Shown piece by piece: positions 16,389-24,835 of a DNA stretch of 58,743 nucleotides. This stretch comes from Enterenecus faecium (GTDB lineage Bacteria; Bacillota; Clostridia; Oscillospirales; Oscillospiraceae): positions 1 to 58,743 of the forward strand of contig DVFO01000031.1 in the NCBI GenBank assembly GCA_018713215.1, given 5' to 3'. The position numbers were made by a program, and so were the translations under genes. Each line of letters starts with the position of its first letter. Positions within the stretch are counted from its first letter, which is position 1. The notes beneath the pieces were generated by a model that made no database searches, was not told the DNA's origin, and worked only from the letters and a program-made list of their open reading frames with translations.

Positions 16389-16417
16389 TTGTGATTTCCC
16401 GGGCGCTATGATACAAT
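16389..16417 (+). promoter_or_regulatory. Promoter of the small membrane protein gene
   Basis: TTGTGA, 17 bases, TACAAT, divergent from the leuS promoter. Confidence 0.65.
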
Positions 16418-16452
16418 TCTGTTACCATGAGAAAGACAAGGAGGGTAACATC

Positions 16453-16650
16453 GTGAAGAAACCTGTAAAGTTTGTCCTTTGGTTGGCTGTGGGTGTGTTT
16501 GTTGTACTTTATGCCGGGGCAATGCTTAACTTTTTCCCCTTTTTCACCAATGAACCGGTGGCCGGGGAGATCTTGTTCTGCACCTTTGTCATCTGCGTGG
16601 TGGTTGGTATCTGCACAGCCATCATTCTCTCTCGTCTGGACCGCCGCTGA
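16453..16650 (+). CDS. Small two-helix membrane protein, unknown function
   Basis: 65 residues from GTG 16453, with AGGAGG nine bases upstream. Two hydrophobic segments (about 5-27 and 40-60) joined by FFPFFTNEPVAGE, ending in SRLDRR. Promoter and terminator are its own, so it is a real monocistronic gene. Family not recognised. Confidence 0.65.
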   Translation: MKKPVKFVLWLAVGVFVVLYAGAMLNFFPFFTNEPVAGEILFCTFVICVVVGICTAIILSRLDRR

Positions 16651-16664
16651 ACCCTTTCCCGCCA

Positions 16665-16705
16665 ACAGCGCAGCCCCCTGTTTTCCAGGGGCGCTGCGCT
16701 GTTTT
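16665..16705 (+). terminator. Intrinsic terminator of the small membrane protein gene
   Basis: GC-rich stem ACAGCGCAGC-CCCCT with AGGGGCGCTGCGCTGT (one bulge), followed by TTTT. Confidence 0.8.
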
Positions 16706-16738
16706 CATCTCCGTTTCAGATTTTATCCAGATCCGGTA

Positions 16739-17206
16739 TCATTCTGCCCCGCTCCCCCACTGCTGCATGCAGCGGTTGATGCAGGCAATGCGCCGTTTCA
16801 TGCGGCTAAACTGGAACACCCACACCCCTGCATAAACGGCCAGGAAGATGGCGAAGTAGCTCACCACTCCCATCACATCCCGACCCATCCAACGCATCAC
16901 ATACGCCACAGGGAAGGTGGCCAGGGAACAAATCACCAAATGGGTCAGAGTCTGGCGCGTGAGGCTCCAGTCCTCCCGTTCCCAAATCAGGGAGGCCCCT
17001 CCCCAGGCGGCCCCATACAAAACAGATACCCCGGTTTGGAGCACCACGGCGGTCAACTCCGACCCTGCATCCTGGATTAGCTGGGGATGGACGGCATAAT
17101 AGTTTCCATCCCCCAACATGGCCGACACCACAATGGCGATCACTGTGCTGATGCTAATTCCCAAACCCGCCCCCAAGAGGCAGCGAATCCATACCATTCG
17201 TTTCAT
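16739..17206 (-). CDS. DUF3021 membrane protein
   Basis: 155 residues from ATG 17206, preferred over ATG 17212 because GAGG sits seven bases upstream of it. Four hydrophobic segments, the pattern of DUF3021. Such proteins are typically encoded directly after a stand-alone LytTR regulator, as here (10-base gap), and are thought to inhibit or sense for it at the membrane. Ligand unknown. Confidence 0.8.
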   Translation of the reverse strand: MKRMVWIRCLLGAGLGISISTVIAIVVSAMLGDGNYYAVHPQLIQDAGSELTAVVLQTGVSVLYGAAWGGASLIWEREDWSLTRQTLTHLVICSLATFPVAYVMRWMGRDVMGVVSYFAIFLAVYAGVWVFQFSRMKRRIACINRCMQQWGSGAE

Positions 17207-17215
17207 GTTCATCCC

Positions 17216-17656
17216 TCACAATCCCAATACTTCTTTGATTTTCGCCACATTTCTTCTGGATACATAGGAGGTGCTCCCATCCAGAAAACAGACGCATATG
17301 GTACCGGTATAGCTCAAGTCAAATTTTTTCACATGCTTGAGATTGATAATCTCCGAGTGGGAGATGCGCACAAAGCTTCGTTTGTCCAGCCGTTTCTCCA
17401 CCTCGTACAGCCGCATTTTCAACAGGTATTCTCCTCCGGTGGTCACCGCCATCACCTTCCCATCCGAGGCGTACACCCGGACAAGCTGGGACGGGTCCAA
17501 AATCTCCGCCTCCTCTCCGCGAAAGCCAGACAAAATGGTGGACGACTGCTGGGACAGCTGTTGCACCAGATCGTAGATCTGCTCATCCACCTGGGCTGTG
17601 ACCACCACAATGCGGGTCTGTTCACAGTTGGGGTCCAGTTTGATTTCTACCTGCAT
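17216..17656 (-). CDS. LytTR-family DNA-binding regulator
   Basis: 146 residues. The C-terminal LytTR domain (about 45-146) has VRVYASDGKVMAVTTGGEY, RLDKRSFVRISHSEIINL and GSTSYVSRRNVAKIKEVLG. The N-terminal 45 residues have no receiver domain, so it is the stand-alone type paired with DUF3021. A possible promoter TGGAAA-17-TATACT lies just upstream, and GGGAGGTGAT precedes the start. Confidence 0.9.
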   Translation of the reverse strand: MQVEIKLDPNCEQTRIVVVTAQVDEQIYDLVQQLSQQSSTILSGFRGEEAEILDPSQLVRVYASDGKVMAVTTGGEYLLKMRLYEVEKRLDKRSFVRISHSEIINLKHVKKFDLSYTGTICVCFLDGSTSYVSRRNVAKIKEVLGL

Positions 17657-17834
17657 GCTCTATCACCTCCCTGGTTGAGGCTAGTATAAAGAATCTCTGG
17701 GAGCATTTCCACTGTTTTTCTACCATCGGTCGGTTTTGCCCCATAGGTGGTTGACGCCCCCCTGGTTACTCTCACCCCTTTCCCCAGTTTGGCATAGGTT
17801 GAGTTGTAATTTCTTTGCCGAGGAGGCCTGACCG

Positions 17835-18911
17835 ATGCCGAATATTCAATATTTTTTGGGTGGCAACACCCCTTTGGGCTTTTCTTCCCTGTACCACCAG
17901 CTGTCTGACCCGGAGCGCCACCGGGCAGTGTACATCTTAAAGGGCGGGGCAGGGTGCGGAAAATCCTCCCTCATGCGCCGGGTGGGACGCCACGCCCAGG
18001 CCGCCGGACATGAGGTAATCGAAATTCCCTGCTCCGGTGACCCCGACTCCCTGGACGCTGTGATTCTTCCACAGCTGGGGGTAGCGGTTGTGGACGGCAC
18101 CGCCCCCCACGTGGTGGAGCCCGCCTGCGCGGGCGCGGTGGAGCGGTATGTGGATTTGAGCCGCTTCTACTCCTGGGAGGGGTTGCAGCCCATCAAAGGG
18201 GACATCATCGCCGCCGGGCAGGCCTGCTCTGCCTGCTACAAGCGGGTATACCGCTGCCTGGGGGCCGCCGGGGAGCTGCTGGAGGACGTCCACGACCGGG
18301 TCACCTCCGACCTGCTCACCCAAAAGCTGGCCCGGCGGGCCCGGGGTATCATCCTGCGGGAGTTAAAGCCCGTGGCCGCCGCCCCCGGCGTGGAACACCA
18401 AGGCTTCCTCTCCGCCGTCACCTATCAGGGCAGCGTCACCATTTGGGAGACGGTGGAGGCCCAAGCCGGACGGGTATATGAGCTGTGGGACAGCTACGGC
18501 CTGGCCCACGACCTGCTGGCCCCCATCCTGGCCGCTGGACTGGCCACCGGGCACCAGGTGGTGGCCTGCCCGGACCCCATGGCCCCTCAACGCCTGGCCC
18601 ACCTCATCTTCCCCGACCTGTCCCTGGCCTTTGTCACCTCCAACGCCGCTGCGCCCTGGCCCCACCACCCCTACCGCCGCCTGCGCCTGGACGCCATGGT
18701 GGACCGGGAGGTATACCGCTCCAGCCGTCCCCGTTTGCGCTTTGCCCAGAAGGTGGCGCAGGCCTTAGTGGACCAGGCCATTGACGGCCTGCGCCAGGCC
18801 AAAGCCGCCCATGACAATCTGGAGGCTCTGTATAACCCCTACGTGGACTTTGATGGGGTGTATCAAACTGCCGACCAGGTGGCCGAGGAGATTTTCTCCC
18901 TGCCCCAGTGA
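17835..18911 (+). CDS. PRK06851-like P-loop ATPase with degenerate second nucleotide site
   Basis: 358 residues. Tandem-repeat architecture: each half begins with a G-F-x-S motif (NTPLGFSSLYHQL; HQGFLSAVTYQG). The first half has a clean Walker A, KGGAGCGKSS (36-45). The position of the second Walker A (about 213-232) reads YELWDSYGLAHDLLAPI and has lost the Gly-Lys-Ser core. Cytosolic, no signal. Family function is unknown. GAGGAGG precedes ATG; a terminator follows. The assignment comes from fold pattern and length. Confidence 0.75.
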   Translation: MPNIQYFLGGNTPLGFSSLYHQLSDPERHRAVYILKGGAGCGKSSLMRRVGRHAQAAGHEVIEIPCSGDPDSLDAVILPQLGVAVVDGTAPHVVEPACAGAVERYVDLSRFYSWEGLQPIKGDIIAAGQACSACYKRVYRCLGAAGELLEDVHDRVTSDLLTQKLARRARGIILRELKPVAAAPGVEHQGFLSAVTYQGSVTIWETVEAQAGRVYELWDSYGLAHDLLAPILAAGLATGHQVVACPDPMAPQRLAHLIFPDLSLAFVTSNAAAPWPHHPYRRLRLDAMVDREVYRSSRPRLRFAQKVAQALVDQAIDGLRQAKAAHDNLEALYNPYVDFDGVYQTADQVAEEIFSLPQ

Positions 18912-18925
18912 CCACAAAGACATAA

Positions 18926-18961
18926 AAAAATTGCGTTCTCCCCGTGGAGAACGCAATTTTT
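18926..18961. terminator. Bidirectional terminator
   Basis: Stem AAAATTGCGTTCTCC (18927-18941) with complement 18946-18960, CCGT loop, A and T tracts on both sides. The DUF6514 stop codon lies inside it. Confidence 0.9.
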
Positions 18962-19241
18962 ATGAAAGCCAGTCCTGAATGACATCCACCAGGGTGCACG
19001 GAGTCACCTGGTGCAGCAGCAAGGTCTGGGCCAGCTGATAGATCACCGAGGAGCGGCAGGTCACATCGGGGGCTACCGCCACCTCTCCGGTCTCCTTCTC
19101 CTCAATCTTGACCCCGTAGCTCTCGCCAGAGTAGCCCTCCAGCTCCAGGTGCTCCAGCAAAATGTAGTAGTCAAAGCAACGCTCCACCCCTGCCTCATCT
19201 CTCACACGCAGGGTTTCCAAAAACAGCTCGCCGGTTTCCAA
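18960..19241 (-). CDS. DUF6514-family protein
   Basis: 93 residues from TTG 19241, chosen because AGGAAGG lies six bases upstream and a promoter ends about 30 bases before it; the longer open frame upstream would cross that promoter. One small alpha/beta domain (CFDYYILLEHLEL, YGVKIEEKETGE) with a C-terminal helix (TPCTLVDVIQDWLS). Found in Clostridia; function unknown. Confidence 0.7.
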   Translation of the reverse strand: METGELFLETLRVRDEAGVERCFDYYILLEHLELEGYSGESYGVKIEEKETGEVAVAPDVTCRSSVIYQLAQTLLLHQVTPCTLVDVIQDWLS

Positions 19242-19277
19242 TGTTTTCCTTCCTCTCCTTTCCTCTCTCTGAGAGAC

Positions 19278-19305
19278 AGTATACGGCAGAACGTTGGAAA
19301 TGCAA
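19278..19305 (-). promoter_or_regulatory. Promoter of the DUF6514 gene
   Basis: Minus strand TTGCAT, 16 bases, TATACT. Confidence 0.65.
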
Positions 19306-19446
19306 GGAAAACCGTTCGTGAATTTCGACCCCATTCGACAGGTCCACAAGATATTGGGGAACGCGGTGGAGAAGGAGGTCAAAATTCTGGACGCCCCAAA
19401 AATACCAGACAAATTTTCTACATTTTGCACAATCTCTGTGGAAGTC

Positions 19447-20460
19447 TTAGCGATCCTTGGAGATATCCAGGCTGGCCTTGGCGTTCAGGTCCCAGCCTGC
19501 GGTGTTGCCAGCCTGGTACTCATAGTACCCCTGGCATCCAATCATTGCTGCATTGTCTCCGCACAGGGACAGGGGGGGCAGCCACAGCTTGGCCCCCACC
19601 TTCTCGCACTCCCGCTGCAAATCTGCCCGGATGCGGCTGTTGGCGGCTACGCCGCCGGCCACGGCGATCTTGTTGTAGCCCAACATCCGGTTGGCCTCCA
19701 TGGTGCGGGGCACCAGGGTGTCGGACACCGCGGCGGCAAAGGAGGCGGCCAGGTCGTGGAGGTCCAGCTCCTCCCCCTTCTGCTGGGCGTTGTGGACGGT
19801 GTTGAGCACTGCCGTCTTCAGACCCGAGAAGGACATATCCAGGGGGTGGTCCGCCACGTGGGCCCGGGGGAAGGTGTAGGCCTTGTCGTTGCCCCCCTGG
19901 GCCATCTTGTCCATGGGCCCACCGCCGGGGTAGCCCAGCCCTAATACCCGGGCGATTTTGTCAAAGCACTCCCCCGCGGCGTCGTCCCGGGTACCGCCCA
20001 GCACCTCAAAGTGGGTGTAGTCCTTCACATCCACCAGGGCGGTGGTGCCGCCAGAGACGCACAGGCACAAAAAGGGCGGCTCCAGGTCGGCGTGGGCGAT
20101 GTAGTTGGCGGCGATGTGGCCCCGGACGTGGTGCACGGGGATAAGGGGCACCCCCAGGCCGTAGGCCACCGACTTGGCAAAGGACACCCCCACCAGCAGG
20201 GCCCCGATGAGGCCGGGGGCATGGGTCACGGCCACGGCATCAATCTCCGACTTGTCCACCCCAGCCAGGCGCAGAGCCTCGTCGGCCAGGCCGGAAATGG
20301 CCTCCACATGCTTGCGGGAGGCGATCTCCGGCACCACGCCGCCGTAAATGGCGTGCATGTCCGCCGAGGAGGCAATCACCGAGGACAGGATGGTGCGGCC
20401 ATCCTCCATCACAGCGGCGGCGGTTTCGTCACAGGAGGATTCAAAGGCTAAAATTTTCAT
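19447..20460 (-). CDS. tsaD: tRNA threonylcarbamoyladenosine transferase TsaD
   Basis: 337 residues, ASKHA fold. MKILAFESSCDETAAAV opens the protein, the metal site is HHVRGH (His111 and His115), and GGGPMDKMA plus AGGVAANSRIR are conserved. With TsaB/TsaE it makes t6A37 on ANN-reading tRNAs. Its start overlaps the GNAT stop by four bases. It ends the polA-rimI-GNAT-tsaD unit, so rimI and tsaD are grouped as in many bacteria, here behind DNA polymerase I. Confidence 0.97.
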   Translation of the reverse strand: MKILAFESSCDETAAAVMEDGRTILSSVIASSADMHAIYGGVVPEIASRKHVEAISGLADEALRLAGVDKSEIDAVAVTHAPGLIGALLVGVSFAKSVAYGLGVPLIPVHHVRGHIAANYIAHADLEPPFLCLCVSGGTTALVDVKDYTHFEVLGGTRDDAAGECFDKIARVLGLGYPGGGPMDKMAQGGNDKAYTFPRAHVADHPLDMSFSGLKTAVLNTVHNAQQKGEELDLHDLAASFAAAVSDTLVPRTMEANRMLGYNKIAVAGGVAANSRIRADLQRECEKVGAKLWLPPLSLCGDNAAMIGCQGYYEYQAGNTAGWDLNAKASLDISKDR

Positions 20461-21089
20461 GAAATCACCTTTCTCTCATATTCCGTGGGATTATGCTCCT
20501 CCGTCCAGGCCGGGGCAGGGTGAATGTCCTCGCCGGGGGAAAGGGGCAGTTGAATGTATTGCTGCATATGGGCGGGGGAGAAATAGTCGGCGTAGACGCT
20601 GCGGTGCAGCTTCTCTACCACCCGGTCATCCGTCTCCGGTCCGCCGTACAGGCACTTGAAATGCACTCCGAAGAGGGCGCACCCATAGTCCAACACCCGG
20701 AAGCCGTTGCGCTGATAGAAGCCAATTCGGCGGCGGCGAAGCTGGTTCTCCTCCTCGTCGTCGCTGGTGGGGGCCTCCGCCTCTCCGAAGAGCTGGCCGT
20801 ATCGCTCCAACAGCAGGGCGAGAATCCTTCCCCCCGTGCCGCCGTTGCGCTTGCCCCGCAGCACGCCCAGGTAGTCCAACAGCACGCCCTTCCGGTCCTT
20901 GGACAGCCACACCATGGCGTAGCCCACCGTCTCCCCGTTCTCCGTGGCCACCAGGGGCTCGTACTGCCCCAGCTCTAACAGCCGCAGCATGGCCCCCAGA
21001 GGCTTGAGCTCGCTTTGGGGAAAGTCATATTCCATCTCCTCCCGGTACAGGGAGGCCAGTTGTTTCTCATTGAGCGCGTTCAGTTCCAT
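20457..21089 (-). CDS. GNAT-family N-acetyltransferase
   Basis: 210 residues from ATG 21089 (GGAG seven bases upstream). The acetyl-CoA core is LLDYLGVLRGKRNGGTGGRILALL, with IGFYQRNGFRVLDYG as the final strand. An acidic insert (PTSDDEEENQ) sits in the middle and the C-terminal 60 residues are not typical. Substrate unknown. It overlaps rimI by 23 bases and tsaD by four, so translation is coupled. Confidence 0.85.
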   Translation of the reverse strand: MELNALNEKQLASLYREEMEYDFPQSELKPLGAMLRLLELGQYEPLVATENGETVGYAMVWLSKDRKGVLLDYLGVLRGKRNGGTGGRILALLLERYGQLFGEAEAPTSDDEEENQLRRRRIGFYQRNGFRVLDYGCALFGVHFKCLYGGPETDDRVVEKLHRSVYADYFSPAHMQQYIQLPLSPGEDIHPAPAWTEEHNPTEYERKVIS

Positions 21090-21531
21090 GTTCAAACTCC
21101 AGTGTCATCAAAATGGCGTCCTCTTTGGGATCGTCGTAGTACCCTCTTCGCCGCCCCACCTGGGCAAAGCCGTGTTTCATATAGAGGGCGATGGCAGGGG
21201 CGTTGGACGCCCGCACCTCCAGGGTCAAGAAGGCCAGCTTGGCCTGACCAAATCGGACAAAGGCGGCGATGAGCTCGTCGGCAATGCCCTGGCGGCGGAC
21301 GTTGGCGGCCACCGCCACATTATTGATATACCCCTCGTCCAGCACCGTCTGCAACCCGGCGTAGCCCAACACCACGCCGTCCTCCCGCAGGGCCACGATG
21401 ATGACGGCGGCCTCGTTCCACAGCTCCTGTTGCAGCATCTCCTCCGTCCAGGGGTGGGAGAAGCAGGCCCGCTCCAGGGCTGCAATCTGGGGGATCAGCT
21501 CGGCGGTCATGGGGGTCAGTGTATACTTCAC
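21067..21531 (-). CDS. rimI: Ribosomal protein bS18 alanine N-acetyltransferase RimI
   Basis: 154 residues. GNAT signature VAANVRRQGIADELI and LEVRASNAPAIALYMKHGFAQVGRRRGYY are diagnostic for RimI, as is CFSHPWTEEML at the N-terminus. It acetylates the N-terminus of bS18 and possibly other proteins. Context with tsaD supports the call. Confidence 0.93.
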   Translation of the reverse strand: MKYTLTPMTAELIPQIAALERACFSHPWTEEMLQQELWNEAAVIIVALREDGVVLGYAGLQTVLDEGYINNVAVAANVRRQGIADELIAAFVRFGQAKLAFLTLEVRASNAPAIALYMKHGFAQVGRRRGYYDDPKEDAILMTLEFEHGTERAQ

Positions 21532-21548
21532 GTGGTTCTACCTCCTGT

Positions 21549-24212
21549 TTAGTGGGCCTCGGCCCAGGTCTGGCCCACCTTGGCCTCGGCAGTGAGGGGC
21601 ACCGCCAGCTGGGCCACCCCCTCCATCTCCTGGGTGAGGAGCCGGGCCACGGTGTCCGCCTCGGCCTGGGGACACTCCACAATGAGTTCGTCGTGGACCT
21701 GGAGCACCAACTGGGCCTGGAGCCCCTCTTGGGCCAGGCGGTTCTCCACCCGAATCATGGCCAGCTTGATGATGTCGGCGGCAGTGCCCTGGATGGGCAT
21801 ATTCAGGGCCACCCGCTCGCCGAAGCTGCGGGTGTTGAAGTTGGAGCTTTTCAGCTCGGGCAGCCAGCGGCGGCGGCCGTATAGGGTGGAGACATAGCCC
21901 TGGCTCTTGCCCTGCTCCACCACGCCGTCCATATAGGCCCGCACCCCGGCGTAGTGGGCAAAATACTTCTCCATATAGCTCTTGGCCTGGGCCACAGAGA
22001 CATGGATGTCCTGGGACAGGGAGAAGGGGGAGATTCCGTAGACGATGCCAAAGTTCACCGCCTTGGCCGCCCGGCGCATGTCGGCCGTCACCCGGTCCGG
22101 GGACACCCCAAAGACCTGGGAGGCGGTTACGGTGTGGATGTCCACCCCGTCCCGGAAGGCCTGAATCATGGCCTCATCCCCGGACATATGGGCCAGCAGC
22201 CGCAGCTCGATTTGAGAGTAGTCGGCGTCCACCAGCACCCAGCCCGGACGAGCGACAAACATGGTGCGCATCTCCGCCCCCAGGGCGGTGCGCACGGGGA
22301 TGTTCTGCAAGTTGGGCTCGGTGGAAGACAGCCGCCCCGTGGCAGTGACGGTGTTCTGGAAGCTGGTGTGGATGCGCCCGTCGGGGGCGATGACCTTGCT
22401 CAAGCCCTCCACATAGGTGGAGTTGAGCTTGGTCAGCTGCCGGTACTCCAACACCAGGGAGACAATGGGGTGCTGATATTGCAGCTTCTCCAACACCTCG
22501 GCGTTGGTGGAGTACCCGGTCTTGGTCTTCTTCACCGGGGGCAGCCCCAGCTTTTCAAAGAGAATGTGGCCCAGCTGCTTGGGGGAGAGGATGTTGAATT
22601 CCTCCCCCGCCTGCTCATAGATGGCCTTTTGGGTGTCCACAATGCGCCCGGTGAGCATCTCGCCAAATCGGGACAGGGCTCCACGGTCCACCAACACCCC
22701 TCGCCGCTCCATATTGGCCAGCACGGAGCACAGGGGAATCTCCATCTCCTGGAGCAGCTTGGTCAGCCCCAGCTCGTCCAACTGAGGGGCCAGCTTCTCG
22801 TAGAGGGCGTCAATGAAGGCGTTGTCTTCATACCATTTGGCCTGGGCCTTCACCTGGTCGGACAGGGCCCCGAAGGCCTCCTCGTCCCGCCAGGCCCTGG
22901 ACTCCTCCAGCTCCTTTCTAAAATACTGCATGGATAGCTTGGGCAGGTCATAGCTGCCCGCCGTGGGGTCCAACAGATAGGCGGCCAGCTGGGTATCAAA
23001 GACAAAGCCTTCGCCTTGAATTCCCTCGTCCAACAGCTTTTCGCACAGTTCCTTGACACCATGGGCCACCTTTTTCACCCCAGGGCCAAAGAGCTGGGCC
23101 AAGAAAGCCTGGTAATCCCCTTCGTAGCGGCTGCTGCGCACGTCGTACAGCCAGTCCTTGTCCCCTTCGCTGAGGCTCACCGTCACCCCGTCCAGATTGG
23201 GCAGGGGGAGCACCACCACATACTGAGCTGCCTGCCACTCTGGCAGCACCTGGGCCAGTTGCTCCTCGCCCGTGAGGTACACCCCCTCCACCCGAATTTC
23301 GGGGGGTTCTTCCACAGCTTGGGCGACCGGTGTGGAAGTGGGACGCACTCCCAGCTTGTCGATGAGCTTGGAGAACTCCAGCTCTAAGAGCAGCTGGTAC
23401 AGCTCGTCGTTGTGGAAGGGCTGGCGCAGGGTGTCCTGGGGGTGGAAGTCCATGGGAGCCTCGCAGCGGATGGTAGCCAGGTCGTAGCTCATCCGGGCAT
23501 CCCCCTCCCCTTCCACCAGCTTCTTCCGGGCGGCGGGCTTCACCTCCACCGTGTCCAAATTGGCGTACAGGTCGTCAATGGAGGGGTACTGGGCCAGCAG
23601 GGCCATGGCAGTTTTCTCCCCAATGCCCTTGACCCCGGGAATGTTGTCCGAGGTATCCCCCATGAGGGCCTTCAAGTCGATGATATGAATGGGGTCAAAG
23701 CCGTACTCCTCCCGGAACACCTCAGGGGTCATGTTGCGGGTGGTGGTGCGGCCCATACGGGTGGACACCAGCTTGACGGTGGTGGAATCGGTGATGAGCT
23801 GCAAGGAGTCCTTGTCTCCGGTGACCACCACGGTCTGGCCGCCCTCCTCCCCATTCACCCGGGCCATGGTGCCCAGCAGGTCGTCGGCCTCCCAGCCCTC
23901 TAGCTCATAGCGGCGGATGTTCATGGCGTCCAGCAGCCGTTTCAGCACCGGCATCTGCACCGCCAATTCCTCCGGCATCCCCTTGCGCTGGGCCTTGTAA
24001 CCCTCATACGCCAGGTGGCGGAAGGTGGGCGCCTTCAAGTCGAAGGCCACCGCCAGTCCCTCCGGCTGTTCCTCCTCCAGCAGCTTTAAGAGGATGTTGA
24101 CAAAGCCGAAAATGGCGTTGGTGGGCAGGCCCTCTCGGGTGGACAGATTCTGACTGACCCCGTAAAAGGCCCGGTTGACGATGGAGTTTCCGTCGATGAC
24201 CATGAGCTTCAT
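21549..24212 (-). CDS. polA: DNA polymerase I
   Basis: 887 residues. N-terminal 5'-nuclease domain (MVIDGNSIVNRAFYG, EGWEADDLLGTMAR, IPGVKGIGEKTA), then a reduced 3'-5' exonuclease-like domain, then the polymerase: motif A VDADYSQIELRLLAH, motif B RRAAKAVNFGIVYG, motif C QVHDELIVE. In the exonuclease-like part the expected acidic DxE is replaced by LPLPNLDGVTV, so proofreading is probably absent, as in Bst-type enzymes. It fills gaps in repair and removes Okazaki primers. Promoter with TATAAT upstream; first gene of a four-gene unit. Confidence 0.97.
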   Translation of the reverse strand: MKLMVIDGNSIVNRAFYGVSQNLSTREGLPTNAIFGFVNILLKLLEEEQPEGLAVAFDLKAPTFRHLAYEGYKAQRKGMPEELAVQMPVLKRLLDAMNIRRYELEGWEADDLLGTMARVNGEEGGQTVVVTGDKDSLQLITDSTTVKLVSTRMGRTTTRNMTPEVFREEYGFDPIHIIDLKALMGDTSDNIPGVKGIGEKTAMALLAQYPSIDDLYANLDTVEVKPAARKKLVEGEGDARMSYDLATIRCEAPMDFHPQDTLRQPFHNDELYQLLLELEFSKLIDKLGVRPTSTPVAQAVEEPPEIRVEGVYLTGEEQLAQVLPEWQAAQYVVVLPLPNLDGVTVSLSEGDKDWLYDVRSSRYEGDYQAFLAQLFGPGVKKVAHGVKELCEKLLDEGIQGEGFVFDTQLAAYLLDPTAGSYDLPKLSMQYFRKELEESRAWRDEEAFGALSDQVKAQAKWYEDNAFIDALYEKLAPQLDELGLTKLLQEMEIPLCSVLANMERRGVLVDRGALSRFGEMLTGRIVDTQKAIYEQAGEEFNILSPKQLGHILFEKLGLPPVKKTKTGYSTNAEVLEKLQYQHPIVSLVLEYRQLTKLNSTYVEGLSKVIAPDGRIHTSFQNTVTATGRLSSTEPNLQNIPVRTALGAEMRTMFVARPGWVLVDADYSQIELRLLAHMSGDEAMIQAFRDGVDIHTVTASQVFGVSPDRVTADMRRAAKAVNFGIVYGISPFSLSQDIHVSVAQAKSYMEKYFAHYAGVRAYMDGVVEQGKSQGYVSTLYGRRRWLPELKSSNFNTRSFGERVALNMPIQGTAADIIKLAMIRVENRLAQEGLQAQLVLQVHDELIVECPQAEADTVARLLTQEMEGVAQLAVPLTAEAKVGQTWAEAH

Positions 24213-24263
24213 AATGTGGCTCTCCTTCCCTGGTGTGGGGTGTTGCGGTAATACTAACAGCTG

Positions 24264-24292
24264 ATTATATCATTCTTCCCCATCCAAGGCAA
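24264..24292 (-). promoter_or_regulatory. Promoter of the polA-rimI-GNAT-tsaD unit
   Basis: Minus strand TTGCCT, 17 bases, TATAAT, about 50 bases before polA. Confidence 0.8.
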
Positions 24293-24333
24293 TCCCCACG
24301 CCTTTTCCCGAAAACTTCCTGTTGTGGACAAGA

Positions 24334-24359
24334 AAAACCGGCGGTCTCCCGCCGGTTTT
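24334..24359. terminator. Terminator of the holin-like gene
   Basis: 11-bp stem AAAACCGGCGG with complement, TCTC loop, AAAA/TTTT ends. Confidence 0.85.
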
Positions 24360-24366
24360 CCCAATC

Positions 24367-24618
24367 TTATCCCAATCCGTCCGACTCCTGGTCGTCGGCA
24401 TCCGGTTGCTCTGGGTCAGACGCCGTCTGTTTCGTCCCTTTGGCCTTCTTGACTCCCATCAGAGCCATCAAAACCACAGATACCACCGAAAGTACCCCGC
24501 CGGATATGGTGGCCACCAGGCTCTCATTGAAGCCCAGGGCCACCGCAATACCAGCCACAAGGCCTACCACAGCCACCCAGACTGCTTTATCACTGAGTAC
24601 GGCTTTCAGTCCTGTCAT
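24367..24618 (-). CDS. Small holin-like membrane protein
   Basis: 83 residues. Two hydrophobic helices (about 13-32 and 38-55), a KKAKGTK stretch and an acidic hydrophilic tail (DPEQPDADDQESDG). Size and layout resemble phage-type holins, but no other phage gene is nearby; it may be a stand-alone small membrane protein. AGGAGGG lies before the ATG. Confidence 0.5.
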   Translation of the reverse strand: MTGLKAVLSDKAVWVAVVGLVAGIAVALGFNESLVATISGGVLSVVSVVLMALMGVKKAKGTKQTASDPEQPDADDQESDGLG

Positions 24619-24735
24619 GGCAGTCCCTCCTTTTCACAATCAGGGACTGGGGACTCCCCCACAGCCCCTATGCCACTCATATGCAAAAACCAATGGGACG
24701 GACTCTACGCCGCCCCCGTTTTTCCACTTTCTCTG

Positions 24736-24764
24736 TTGCCCTTTTCCCCGGTTGGTGGTATAAT
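24736..24764 (+). promoter_or_regulatory. Promoter of prfC
   Basis: TTGCCC, 17 bases, TATAAT with an upstream TGG extension. Confidence 0.8.
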
Positions 24765-24835
24765 TGCTCCACTATCATACACAATGGGGTGGTTTTGCCT
24801 GACTGCCCCAATTTTATCATATGGAGGTTGTTCCA

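Noticed and set aside
14109..16394. 761-codon open frame antisense to leuS, and similar ones opposite ohyA (3281-5284) and the GH146-like gene
   Set aside because: Shadow frames with the same His/Gly/Val-rich composition opposite well-identified genes.
24367..24618. Prophage remnant because of the holin-like protein
   Set aside because: No lysin, tail, integrase or other phage gene lies near; a single small membrane protein is not enough.
24821..24835. ATG 24821 as the prfC start
   Set aside because: This ATG overlaps the only ribosome site; TTG 24836 is correctly spaced and gives the usual N-terminus.
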